From: Leptolyngbya sp. FACHB-261
Lineage (GTDB): Bacteria; Cyanobacteriota; Cyanobacteriia; FACHB-261
Direction: 5' to 3'
DNA length: 60,206 bases
Assembly: GCF_014696065.1 (NCBI RefSeq)
Contig: NZ_JACJPL010000008.1
Coordinates: 1-60,206 of the forward strand
The notes under the pieces are model-generated. The model was not told where the DNA came from, searched no databases, and saw nothing but the letters and a program-made list of their open reading frames with translations. Every line of letters starts with the position of its first letter. The first letter of the stretch is position 1. Made by a program: the position numbers and the translations under genes. Of the stretch, positions 53,476 to 60,206 are shown piece after piece.

Positions 53476-54360
53476 ATGACTACTCTACCGACCGTAGACT
53501 CACTAGTCAGCACAGCCTGGCTGAATGACCATCTCCATGAGTCACAGATCCGGATTTTAGATGTGCGCGGTTACACCGGTCATGCCCCTGATGCCAGTGG
53601 AGCTTGGGTTAGTTCCTACCGAGACAGGCGAGAAGAGTATCAGGCAGCTCATCTGCCAGGAGCAATATTTGTTGACTGGACACGAGACATCACCGACGCG
53701 AGTGATCCTGTACCCGTTCAAGTTGCAACCGAAGAGCAGTTTGCCGCCTGGGCCTCTAGATTAGGAATTAGCAATGAGACACATGTGGTTATCTATGACC
53801 AACAGGGGCATTTGTTTGCTACTCGTCTCTGGTGGGTTTTCCTATACTATGGTCACGATCGAGTTTCTATCTTGGATGGGGGTTGGCAACAGTGGATTGC
53901 TGAGGGTCACCTGACTACGACCGAGGTACCTACAGTCGACCCAGTAACGTTCGTACCTCAGGTTCGCCCTGAACTGCGTAAAACAGTAGATGAAGTAGCT
54001 CAAATCAGTCAGACGAAAACTGCTCTCCTGATTGATGGACGCTCAGTTGAACAATACCGAGGCGACATTCCTTTAAGCGGGCGAGGGGGCCATATTCCAG
54101 GAGCCGTGAACTTACCTTCGTCGAAGTTTTGGAATCCGGAGACCGGCATTTGGAAGCAGCCCAAGGAACTAGCTGCTCTTCTTGAAGATGTTGGTGCAAC
54201 AGAAGATCAGCCTGTCGTTGCCTACTGCAATGGTGGCGTTACTGCGACCACAGTTCTCTTCGCTCTCCACCGCGCTGGTTACACTAATTGGTCCAACTAC
54301 GATGGCTCTTGGAATGAGTGGGGACGACGTAGCGACTTGCCGGTGAGACCAGCCCCCTAG
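53476..54360 (+). CDS. Thiosulfate/3-mercaptopyruvate sulfurtransferase (rhodanese)
   Basis: 294 residues with two rhodanese domains. The first (about 5-140) lacks the Cys and is structural (ILDVRGYTGHAPDASG, HLPGAIFVDWTRD). The second carries the catalytic Cys loop AYCNGGVTATT near residue 250, with LLIDGRSVEQYRG and GHIPGAVNLPS. It transfers sulfane sulfur from thiosulfate or mercaptopyruvate to a thiol or cyanide. The G-G-V loop favours a thiosulfate-type enzyme over a definite assignment. CAGGAG precedes ATG 53476. Confidence 0.93.
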   Translation: MTTLPTVDSLVSTAWLNDHLHESQIRILDVRGYTGHAPDASGAWVSSYRDRREEYQAAHLPGAIFVDWTRDITDASDPVPVQVATEEQFAAWASRLGISNETHVVIYDQQGHLFATRLWWVFLYYGHDRVSILDGGWQQWIAEGHLTTTEVPTVDPVTFVPQVRPELRKTVDEVAQISQTKTALLIDGRSVEQYRGDIPLSGRGGHIPGAVNLPSSKFWNPETGIWKQPKELAALLEDVGATEDQPVVAYCNGGVTATTVLFALHRAGYTNWSNYDGSWNEWGRRSDLPVRPAP

Positions 54361-54892
54361 AGGTGAGTAGTAGTCATTCTGCGGCCTGAGAATTGGCTAT
54401 TGCACCTCGAATGAAATAACGGGACTTAACAAAACCACTGCTTCAAGCTTAAAGTTTAGGCCTAAAGCGGTGGTTAACTTCTGTAGCTTAATTTCCGCAG
54501 GTCAAAGTGTAGAAACTTAACCACTTCATCGAATCAAACATTTTTTCTCCTTAGAAAAGGGCATGATTGAGTTGCAGCTGATGTCCTCAACACAACTGCC
54601 AAGGTTCTAGAGAGCCATCAGGTCAGGAGAATTTGCTCTCCATCGATCTCTTCCTCTTCTATTAAAAACTTTATTTTTGTGATTGGACTGTCACTTCTCA
54701 CTGAGATACCTGCATACCAGGTGCATTAGCTATTATTGGTCACGTTTGGCTGTCTAAAAATTAGTAGCGTAGTACACAAACCAACTAAATCAAACTTCAC
54801 TCTGTCAGGATTCTGGCTTCTGCCAACAGGCTGATATCTTCCTTTCAGGAAATGCTTACATTAAGCAGTGATAGTGCACTTGAGGCAGCAGT
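54361..54892. other. Intergenic region
   Basis: No gene, RNA or clear repeat recognised in 532 bp. CTTAAAGTTTAGGCCTAAAG near 54445 contains a small dyad. Probably holds the promoter of the next gene pair. Confidence 0.3.
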
Positions 54893-55609
54893 GTGACTCA
54901 GGACCAGTCCAAGTTTGGCGAGCAGGCGATTAACAAAATAGCGGAAATCGCACTTGCAAGCCAACTGGAAGAGGCAAAACAATTAGAAGTTCGTGTCAAG
55001 ACAGATCTTAGCAAACTGGCCCGTGGAGAAATAGATTCTATTGCTATTAATATTTATAGCTTGCTCATAGAGCAAGAGTTTTATGTAGAAGAATTAAATT
55101 TGCAAATTGGGCGTGTCACGGTCAAGCCCTTCAGTGCTGTTTTAGGGAAGATTAAGCTAGTTCACCCCTCTCAAGGAACACTGCGCCTATTGATCTCTGA
55201 GGGTAACCTAACTCGTTTCCTTAACTCTCAACCTTTCCTTGAATCCCTACACCAACAACAAAGTATTCGGATCGAGGAAATAAAATGTTCCTTGCTGGCT
55301 GACAGCAGAATCGTTTTTAATACTGTGATTGCAGACGAAGTAGCTAACACTAAGGCCATCGCTTTCACAGCCGATCCTTACCTTGAAGCCAACGGGCAAG
55401 AAGTTGCTCTGCGCAACCTACGGTATCTGGAAGGCAAAGAACCTCCACCAGAGTTAGTGAAAGCTCTGCTCACAAGAATAAGCGAACTTTTAAGTCTGCG
55501 TAATTTTGCCCGTCAGGGAATGTCATTACAAATTCAGCAGCTTGATGTAGTCACAGGCAGTTTAACTTTACAAGCAGCAGCCTACATTGAGCAGTTTCCC
55601 TCCTCATAA
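54893..55609 (+). CDS. DUF2993 (LmeA-like) phospholipid-binding-type protein
   Basis: 238 residues, GTG start at 54893. It shows the DUF2993 pattern seen in cyanobacteria: GEQAINKIAEIALASQLEEAKQLEVRVKTD, ARGEIDSIAINIYSLL, PFSAVLGKIKLVHPSQGTLRLLISEGNLTRFLNS, and a late GSLTLQAAAYIEQFPS. The family contains lipid-binding envelope proteins such as mycobacterial LmeA, but no signal peptide is visible here, so it may be cytosolic or thylakoid-associated. Paired with the glycosyltransferase 33 bp downstream. Confidence 0.75.
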   Translation: MTQDQSKFGEQAINKIAEIALASQLEEAKQLEVRVKTDLSKLARGEIDSIAINIYSLLIEQEFYVEELNLQIGRVTVKPFSAVLGKIKLVHPSQGTLRLLISEGNLTRFLNSQPFLESLHQQQSIRIEEIKCSLLADSRIVFNTVIADEVANTKAIAFTADPYLEANGQEVALRNLRYLEGKEPPPELVKALLTRISELLSLRNFARQGMSLQIQQLDVVTGSLTLQAAAYIEQFPSS

Positions 55610-55642
55610 AAAAGCGTATTCGAATTTACTAAAGCCTGATCC

Positions 55643-56929
55643 ATGACTCACTTTGGCATCATTTGTCCACCCTTTCCTGGTCACCTAAATCCCCTAGCAG
55701 CACTAGGACGAGAATTGAAATCGCGTGGTCACCGCGTTACTTGCTTACAAATCGGCGATCTAGAGCTCAAAGTTTGGTCAGAAGGTCTCAGTTTCTATCC
55801 AATTGGTAGCTCTAGCTATCAACCAGGCTCGCTGGCAGAGACTTTTAAGCAAATTGGCAAACTGAGTGGTCTAGAGGCACTGCATTATTCTGTCAGCTTC
55901 TGCCAGAAAGTGGCTCAGATCATTTGTGAGGACGCACCTAGTGCCATTGAAGCAACTGGAATTGAGTTTCTGCTAGTCGATCAGCTTGAACCAGCAGGCG
56001 AAACCGTTGCTGAATTGCTTGGCATTCCATTCATTTCTATCTGCTGTGCTCAGGTCATTCACCGCACAGCAGATATTCCTCCTTTCTTTACACCTTGGAG
56101 CTATCAGAACAGCGGGTGGGCACACCTTCGTAACCGAGTTGCTTATTACTTGTTAGACCGGGGATGCCAGCCTATCTTGCAAGTAATTAACCAGTATCGC
56201 CAGCAGTGGAAATTACCCGCTTGCCGACATCTCTACGTCCCTTCTAGAGCATTGGCTCAGATTAGCCAGCAGCCTGCTGCATTTGATTTTCCCTGCGCTG
56301 AGCTACCTCAACAATTTCATTATGTTGGTCCGTTGCGGAACCCGTCACCGCAAATAGTTTCATTTCCCTTCGAGCAGTTAACCGGTCAACCTCTAATTTA
56401 CGCCTCTCTAGGTAGTGTGCAGAATACCAAGCACAATCTCTTTCGCGATATTGCAGCAGCTTGCCAGGGCCTAGATGCCCAGCTAGTCATCACGCATGGC
56501 CGCAGCATGGACACAGAAGGTATAGAGCAACTTCCTGGTTCTCCCTTGGTGGTGGAGTATGCCCCCCAGTTAGAGGTAATTTCCAAGGCTGGCCTAACCA
56601 TCACCCATGGTGGGCTGAATACTGTTCTCGACTCTCTCACCTATGGCGTTCCCCTGGTAGCTATCCCAATCACCTACGAACAACCAGGAACCGGAGCGCG
56701 TATTCGTTGGACAGGAACTGGTGAGGTGCTACCTGTCTCAGCCTTGAGCATTCCCAGGTTGCAAGCCGCTATCCAACGAGTACTCACAGGGGACTCTTAC
56801 TTGAGGAGTGCAAAGAGGCTTAAGCAAGAAATTCATGAGGCTGGTGGTGTTAATCAGGCAGCTAACATCGTTGAACAGGTTCTTAATGCTCAGGATTCAG
56901 CTGTTTTACCGTTAACTTCTGGTGTGTGA
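55643..56929 (+). CDS. GT1-family glycosyltransferase (CrtX/UGT-like)
   Basis: 428 residues with the GT-B fold. N-terminal acceptor domain: IICPPFPGHLNPLAALGRELKSRGH. C-terminal donor domain: IYASLGSVQN, VEYAPQLEVISKAGLTITHGGLNTVLDSLTYGVPLVAIP, and GTGARIRWTGTGEVL. These match UDP-sugar transferases of the macrolide/zeaxanthin glucosyltransferase type. The acceptor may be a carotenoid, sterol or another lipid. Nothing nearby identifies it, although the DUF2993 neighbour (possible lipid binding) would fit a lipid acceptor (inference). Confidence 0.88.
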   Translation: MTHFGIICPPFPGHLNPLAALGRELKSRGHRVTCLQIGDLELKVWSEGLSFYPIGSSSYQPGSLAETFKQIGKLSGLEALHYSVSFCQKVAQIICEDAPSAIEATGIEFLLVDQLEPAGETVAELLGIPFISICCAQVIHRTADIPPFFTPWSYQNSGWAHLRNRVAYYLLDRGCQPILQVINQYRQQWKLPACRHLYVPSRALAQISQQPAAFDFPCAELPQQFHYVGPLRNPSPQIVSFPFEQLTGQPLIYASLGSVQNTKHNLFRDIAAACQGLDAQLVITHGRSMDTEGIEQLPGSPLVVEYAPQLEVISKAGLTITHGGLNTVLDSLTYGVPLVAIPITYEQPGTGARIRWTGTGEVLPVSALSIPRLQAAIQRVLTGDSYLRSAKRLKQEIHEAGGVNQAANIVEQVLNAQDSAVLPLTSGV

Positions 56930-57701
56930 CTTTGTAGTAACAAAGCTGTATCTGAGAAAATCTCTTACTGAATCAAACTGTAGTTGCTGCCTGCAACTTG
57001 ACTTCCTCTTTAACTCAGCGCTTTAAACTGATGGTGGTTCTCTCCTAACTTCACGGGAGATAAAGCCTTAATTGGATATTCAAAATCAGCCACGGAATAT
57101 AGCTCATTTCGCGTAACTGTGCCCAAAGGCGCGATTAGCTCATGTATACCCTCAGCTGTCCTCCCCCTCACCCTGACAACCTATTCGAAGCCTCTAGAAG
57201 CCCAGAGCAGGGGGCTGTAGAACTAGTCCAATTTCAGTCCAGCCCTAGGAGTCAGCTTCTGGATCTCCCTTCCTCAGAAGGTTTCAGTCGAAGGTAAACT
57301 GCGGGTCCCGCAATAGGTCAAAGCATTTCAGGCATAGAGAGCCTCGGAGAAGAGAGTGTACACAAACAATAAAGTTCTCGACTGAAGAATAAAGTTCTCC
57401 GCACTGTCACTTCCCTTGAAACCCAGCTCTTAGGGCTCTGACGCAATAATAGAGCCCTAAGCTCCTTTGTAAGCATGTAAACCCTGCCGCAAAGTCATAA
57501 ACTAACTGGCACACAGCCTTCCGCTTAAATAATAACAATAGAATCTTTGAACGGAAATGAAGTCTCCGAAGCAACTTACTGCCTAAGAAGTATCTTATCC
57601 TTTTGCTTGGATTCTCCAAGGCACAAAAAAGCTGAGCCAAATCCTTGTCTCATTTAAAGATACTCCTTCTTAAGGCGAGTCTCAGGTCGAGAAAATTCAT
57701 C
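56930..57701. other. Gene-poor region
   Basis: About 770 bp without a convincing gene. An 11-bp perfect inverted repeat, CTTAGGGCTCT (57429-57439)/AGAGCCCTAAG (57451-57461), lies in it. A plus-strand frame near 57040-57210 reads FSPNFTGDKALIGYSK between stops and may be a coding relic, but no family was recognised. A 77-codon minus frame at 57407-57640 was not accepted. Confidence 0.4.
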
Positions 57702-58010
57702 TCATAAAGAGAAAAAACTGATAGGGAATTTGTCTTCTTTCCCCTCGCTGCCTTTGCTTATTGGAGTGCTTGAGGAGTGAGTCACAGGGTTCCGGGACTT
57801 TTCCATCATCACCACAGGAAAAGCATAGAACTCAAGAGGGTGAGGATAGGCTTTAGTGAGCCAGCCGAAGAAGCTTTTGACGGATGTTAGAGCTCGATTG
57901 ACTGAGCTTAGATGACTGAGCTTAGAGCTAGACCTTGCGTTTCGGACTTCTGCTTGAACTGAACGAATTGATCAGAGGTAATGCCTTTCCAAGCCCAGCC
58001 AGTCCAGTCT
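57702..58010 (-). pseudogene. Relic of a tyrosine recombinase (integrase) N-terminal domain
   Basis: Minus-strand sequence encodes DWTGWAWKGITSDQFVQFKQ, then LALSSV. A 14-bp tandem duplication (TGACTGAGCTTAGA at 57899-57912 and 57913-57926 on the plus strand) then shifts the frame. With one copy removed the protein reads on as LSSVNRALTSVKSFFGWLTKAYPHP, the classic core-binding (SAM-like) domain of tyrosine recombinases. The frame ends at TGA 57702-57704 with no catalytic domain. Two TAG codons also precede it. A truncated, dead integrase is inferred from the motif. Confidence 0.6.
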
Positions 58011-58310
58011 AAAAAGTGCTACTACTCACATTGGTAAGCCTTGAGGCAAATTAGGTGCCAGAGAGCGAGCAGAAAGGGACTCCTGTCCTCAAGTGCCGTA
58101 AGTCTAAAGACGCCCTTTCCAAAGCAGCTTCCCTTCGCAAAATTGAAACTGAAATCAATTGTGTTCTAAAAACTTCTGGAATTTGAGCTTTAAATAGATT
58201 AAGAGAGATATTCAAACCTGCATATGGGTTGCGGCACGAGGAGACTCTGACCTGTCAGAGCGTTTTAGAGCAGAGAACTTTCAGGCCAGGCTTACCTCAG
58301 TGGCTAGCTT
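58011..58310. other. Intergenic region
   Basis: The minus-strand frame of the integrase relic continues open through about 58011-58155 (RLTALEDRSPFLLALWHLICLKAY), upstream of two TAG codons. It could be more of the relic, but no motif was recognised. Confidence 0.3.
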
Positions 58311-58748
58311 TCAGTGAGAAAGGGACACTGCTCCAGTGCCGTTCGTTGCGGCTCCATTGGCGGAGGGTTTGTTCCCGTCTTCAAGCTGATTCAGATTAAC
58401 CGCCGGTGCTTGTTGTTTAGCTCGCTTGTAGCCACTTGGTGGTTTTCCACCCGCTAGCTCGTACTCTTTGCTGTCTTTGCCATACATTGCTACAACTGCA
58501 CTCAAGACGCGCGATGATAAATTGGATACCGCAGCTTCGGATTCAGCAAGCTCAATGCGAGTACGATCAACTTCCGAAAGGGCAAGATTATGAGCTTGTA
58601 AGCGGTCGCCTGCGGTGGCAATTAGGGCGATATAGTTTTGTAGAGTCAGTCCATTACCTAAGTTCAGGTCTAAGCGGATTGATTGTAAGCCGCTCAAGCG
58701 AGCTTGTGCTTTTTCCAGGGTAGTAGAACGCCGTTTCCGATAAGTCAT
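58311..58748 (-). CDS. Conserved hypothetical protein, accessory-DNA type
   Basis: 145 residues from ATG 58748. Basic start (MTYRKRRSTTLEKAQARLSG), then a helical hairpin (LTLQNYIALIATAGDRLQAHNLALSEVDRTRIELAESEAAV). AMYGKDSKEYELAGGKPPSGYKR is a block I recall in small cyanobacterial proteins of unknown function. The C-terminal 40 residues are Asn/Gly/Ala-rich. No catalytic motif, signal or membrane segment. A 21-bp repeat array lies about 165 bp upstream of its start. Confidence 0.65.
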   Translation of the reverse strand: MTYRKRRSTTLEKAQARLSGLQSIRLDLNLGNGLTLQNYIALIATAGDRLQAHNLALSEVDRTRIELAESEAAVSNLSSRVLSAVVAMYGKDSKEYELAGGKPPSGYKRAKQQAPAVNLNQLEDGNKPSANGAATNGTGAVSLSH

Positions 58749-58913
58749 AGAGGCGGTAACTTCGATGTCAGAAGTAGAGTGGAACTGATAATAGAGTTAC
58801 TCTAAACCTGTGATCTTGATAGCGAGATCCGTAGAACTCTGGAATTGAGTCGGGTGTAGAATCGGCGCTTGAGCCTGGTCTATGTAGATTCCTCTAATTT
58901 AGGAACTCCAATG

Positions 58914-59144
58914 TCGCTTCAGAGGTCTCGGCAGTCGTTTTGAAGACCTCAAGTGTCGCTTCAGAAGTCTCATTAGCGGCTTAGCAGGTCCGAAAAGCCG
59001 TTTCAGAGGACTCAACGATCACTTCGGAGATCTCAACAGTCGCTTCAGATGCCTCAAATATCAGTTTAGAAGTCTCGGCTGTCGCTTTGCAGAGCTGAAC
59101 TGTCATTCACCAAACCTCAGCAGTCGGTTTGTAGGTCTAGGGAG
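58914..59144. repeat. 21-bp-period tandem array (11 units)
   Basis: Units begin at 58914 and every 21 bp after it to 59124 with no slippage. The core is TCGCTTCAGAGGTCTC followed by five variable bases. Unit similarity is moderate (for example TCGTTTTGAAGACCTC, CGGCTTAGCAGGTCCG, TCAGTTTAGAAGTCTC), so the exact period has outlived base identity. The minus strand encodes degenerate heptads (consensus TVETSEA) in frame 59106-58981, then a TAA, then more heptads to 58896. Upstream of the gene at 58311. Confidence 0.88.
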
Positions 59145-59189
59145 AGGTTAGTGAGGAGCAGAGACTCGCAGACCATTTGAACTGGGAAG

Positions 59190-59381
59190 CTAGCCTTGAA
59201 TTGATTGGTAATTGATTTGGTCAAACTCCTGCGGATTCAAGCGATTTCGTAGAGCAATCACCTATCGGTTTCCCTGAATCCAGTTACTCAAGGTTGTCTG
59301 GGGCGTGAGCAGAATTTCGCGGGCGATTCCAACAGCTACTTTTTTCATTGCCTTAATAAGGCAAACACCATGCTGCTGTGA
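59190..59381 (-). pseudogene. Possible HTH-protein relic
   Basis: A minus-strand frame reads KVAVGIAREILLTPQTTLSNWIQGNR, then TAG (59262-59264), then VIALRNRLNPQEFDQINYQ to a stop at 59190. TTLSNWIQGNR looks like a helix-turn-helix recognition segment. The continuity across a single stop suggests a disabled small DNA-binding gene. ATG 59348 or an upstream start; a hairpin (TTGCCTT/AAGGCAA) overlaps the start. Family not recognised. Confidence 0.3.
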
Positions 59382-59438
59382 TTAGGCTCTTGTAAGGTGT
59401 CTCACCTCAAGACGCAAGATCCAATCCTTGGTCTATTG

Positions 59439-59453
59439 GTGATACACCAAGTC
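59439..59453. promoter_or_regulatory. Dyad operator candidate upstream of the HTH gene
   Basis: TTGGTG-ATA-CACCAA is a perfect 6-bp dyad, about 80 bp before the HTH gene start. CTTGG occurs repeatedly around it. Autoregulation by the downstream protein is possible. Confidence 0.3.
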
Positions 59454-59531
59454 TCTTGGCGGGATAGCAGATTTGCTATCCAGACCACATTTCTCTTAAA
59501 GTAAAAACGATTTGTCTCACCCCAAGATACC

Positions 59532-59891
59532 TTGTCCAATTTAGAGTCCCACTTTAATACAGAAAGTCTCGAGCTGCTTGATGTTGAGGCCATTCAAAAG
59601 ATTCTCGGCCGCTCCCGCGCATCTATATATCGTTATGCGAATACCGCCTCGGATGCTTTGAACCCACCTTTCGATCCTCAGCGGCTCAACCCCGAATGGC
59701 GTACTAGTGCGGATGAGCCCTTGCGTTTTCACCCAAATGAGGTGGCTCGCTTTGCCCGTGATGTCCTAGGCGTTGCCCAAGTCACTATCAAGGTGAGTGA
59801 ATCCCCTCAAACAGCCACTCTCGTTACTCTCCAAGCCATTCTTGCCGAGCTTCAACATATTCGGGAGCTTCTAGAAAAAAAGTCTCAGTAA
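59532..59891 (+). CDS. Small helix-turn-helix protein of plasmid/mobile-element type
   Basis: 119 residues with TTG start at 59532. No ATG precedes the HTH, and ribosome-site support is weak. LLDVEAIQKILGRSRASIYRYANTAS is an excisionase/MerR-like helix-turn-helix. LNPPFDPQRLNPEWR and FHPNEVARFARDVLGV follow, a combination I recall from small regulators on cyanobacterial plasmids and mobile DNA. A C-terminal coiled coil (LQAILAELQHIRELLEKKS) suggests dimerisation. GTCTC motifs flank it on both sides. Likely an element regulator or segregation/copy-control factor (inference). Confidence 0.65.
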   Translation: MSNLESHFNTESLELLDVEAIQKILGRSRASIYRYANTASDALNPPFDPQRLNPEWRTSADEPLRFHPNEVARFARDVLGVAQVTIKVSESPQTATLVTLQAILAELQHIRELLEKKSQ

Positions 59892-59941
59892 AAGATCTCC
59901 AGTCTCACTTTTAGTCTCGCCTAGAGATAACGTGTCTCTTG

Positions 59942-60151
59942 ATGAGAAAAAAACAAGATCTGGACCGGTACATACAACCGGTACATACAAAGAGAAATCA
60001 AAGCCTGAACAGCAAGCCTCAATTACAGAAAGCTAGGCAACCTAGTAGCGAGACTGCCGGAGATAAACCTTTTCCTACTTGCGTCCGAATGACAAGTACG
60101 GATAACCGAACATTTGCTATAGGGGAAGCAACACCTTGCGCGATTGGGTGA
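59942..60151 (+). CDS. Possible small basic protein
   Basis: 69 residues from ATG 59942. The N-terminus is Lys/Arg/Gln-rich (MRKKQDLDRYIQPVHTKRNQ) and the end is unremarkable. The start region holds a 13-bp direct repeat (CCGGTACATACAA twice, about 59967-59992). No family, and ribosome-site support is weak (TCTTG only). It could be a short gene following the HTH gene or a chance frame. Confidence 0.25.
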   Translation: MRKKQDLDRYIQPVHTKRNQSLNSKPQLQKARQPSSETAGDKPFPTCVRMTSTDNRTFAIGEATPCAIG

Positions 60152-60206
60152 GGGGTTGGTAGATTAGCAAAGCGGCGGTGAGGAAAGCGCAACCCGCTTC
60201 CCCCCC

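Noticed and set aside
57407-57640. 77-codon minus-strand frame
   Set aside because: Arg/Leu/Cys-rich without motif, overlaps an 11-bp inverted repeat, no ribosome site.
1-60206. tRNA or rRNA genes
   Set aside because: Intergenic regions were scanned by eye for TTCRA-loop cloverleaf patterns and rRNA landmarks; none was convincing. A tRNAscan/Infernal run would be decisive.

Overview
The window reads as chromosomal DNA of a cyanobacterium. The clearest markers are an orange carotenoid protein (OCP) followed by its fluorescence recovery protein (FRP), a cyanobacterial-type MPBQ/MSBQ methyltransferase of tocopherol/plastoquinone synthesis, a Get3d-type ATPase with an alpha-crystallin tail, and many PAS/GAF histidine kinases. 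The genus cannot be told by eye.

Layout. 1-830: a transposase tail and a decayed ABC-transporter ATPase. 1.2-2.7 kb: the ocp-frp photoprotection pair. 2.8-7.7 kb: a GNAT acetyltransferase, a PotD-like lipoprotein and a large sensor kinase with an AhpD-like N-terminus. 8.3-14.9 kb: an RTX-like protein, a secreted 13-residue-repeat protein, the methyltransferase, Dps, an EEP-family nuclease/phosphatase and an SDR oxidoreductase. 14.9-17.0 kb: a tandem segmental duplication carrying two copies of an unknown membrane-protein gene, the second with a large in-frame deletion. 17.4-20.7 kb: a metQNI-type importer and an esterase. 21-39 kb: a signalling island with three histidine kinases, a kinase relic, a CheY-like regulator, CheR-PAS, PAS-coil, CheB and a PAS-Crp fusion, mixed with unknown genes and many repeats. 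No chemoreceptor or CheA was seen. 39.5-47.8 kb: envelope-type genes (coil/TPR-like membrane protein, M23 peptidase, peptidoglycan-binding repeat protein, PGM1-like ATP-grasp ligase, serine hydrolase) and a 31-residue membrane peptide. 48-57 kb: Get3d, two unknowns, an FAD/NAD(P)-binding protein, a beta-carbonic anhydrase with a sulfurtransferase, and a DUF2993 protein with a glycosyltransferase. 57-60 kb: gene-poor, apparently decayed mobile DNA with a tyrosine-recombinase relic, a small HTH protein and a 21-bp repeat array.

The most unusual content is repeat architecture. At 27587-27875 there are fourteen GGTY-NN-AACC dyads spaced alternately 21 and 22 bp apart. At 58914-59144 there is an exact 21-bp-period array. 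At 33939-34070 a 12-bp array encodes a tetrapeptide-repeat peptide. A near-perfect 42-bp palindrome sits inside the PAS-Crp coding sequence. Two clusters of a dispersed GC-rich double-hairpin element begin at the stop codons of neighbouring genes. No complete new defence or biosynthetic system was found. The phased-dyad array and the palindrome inserted in a gene are the best leads.
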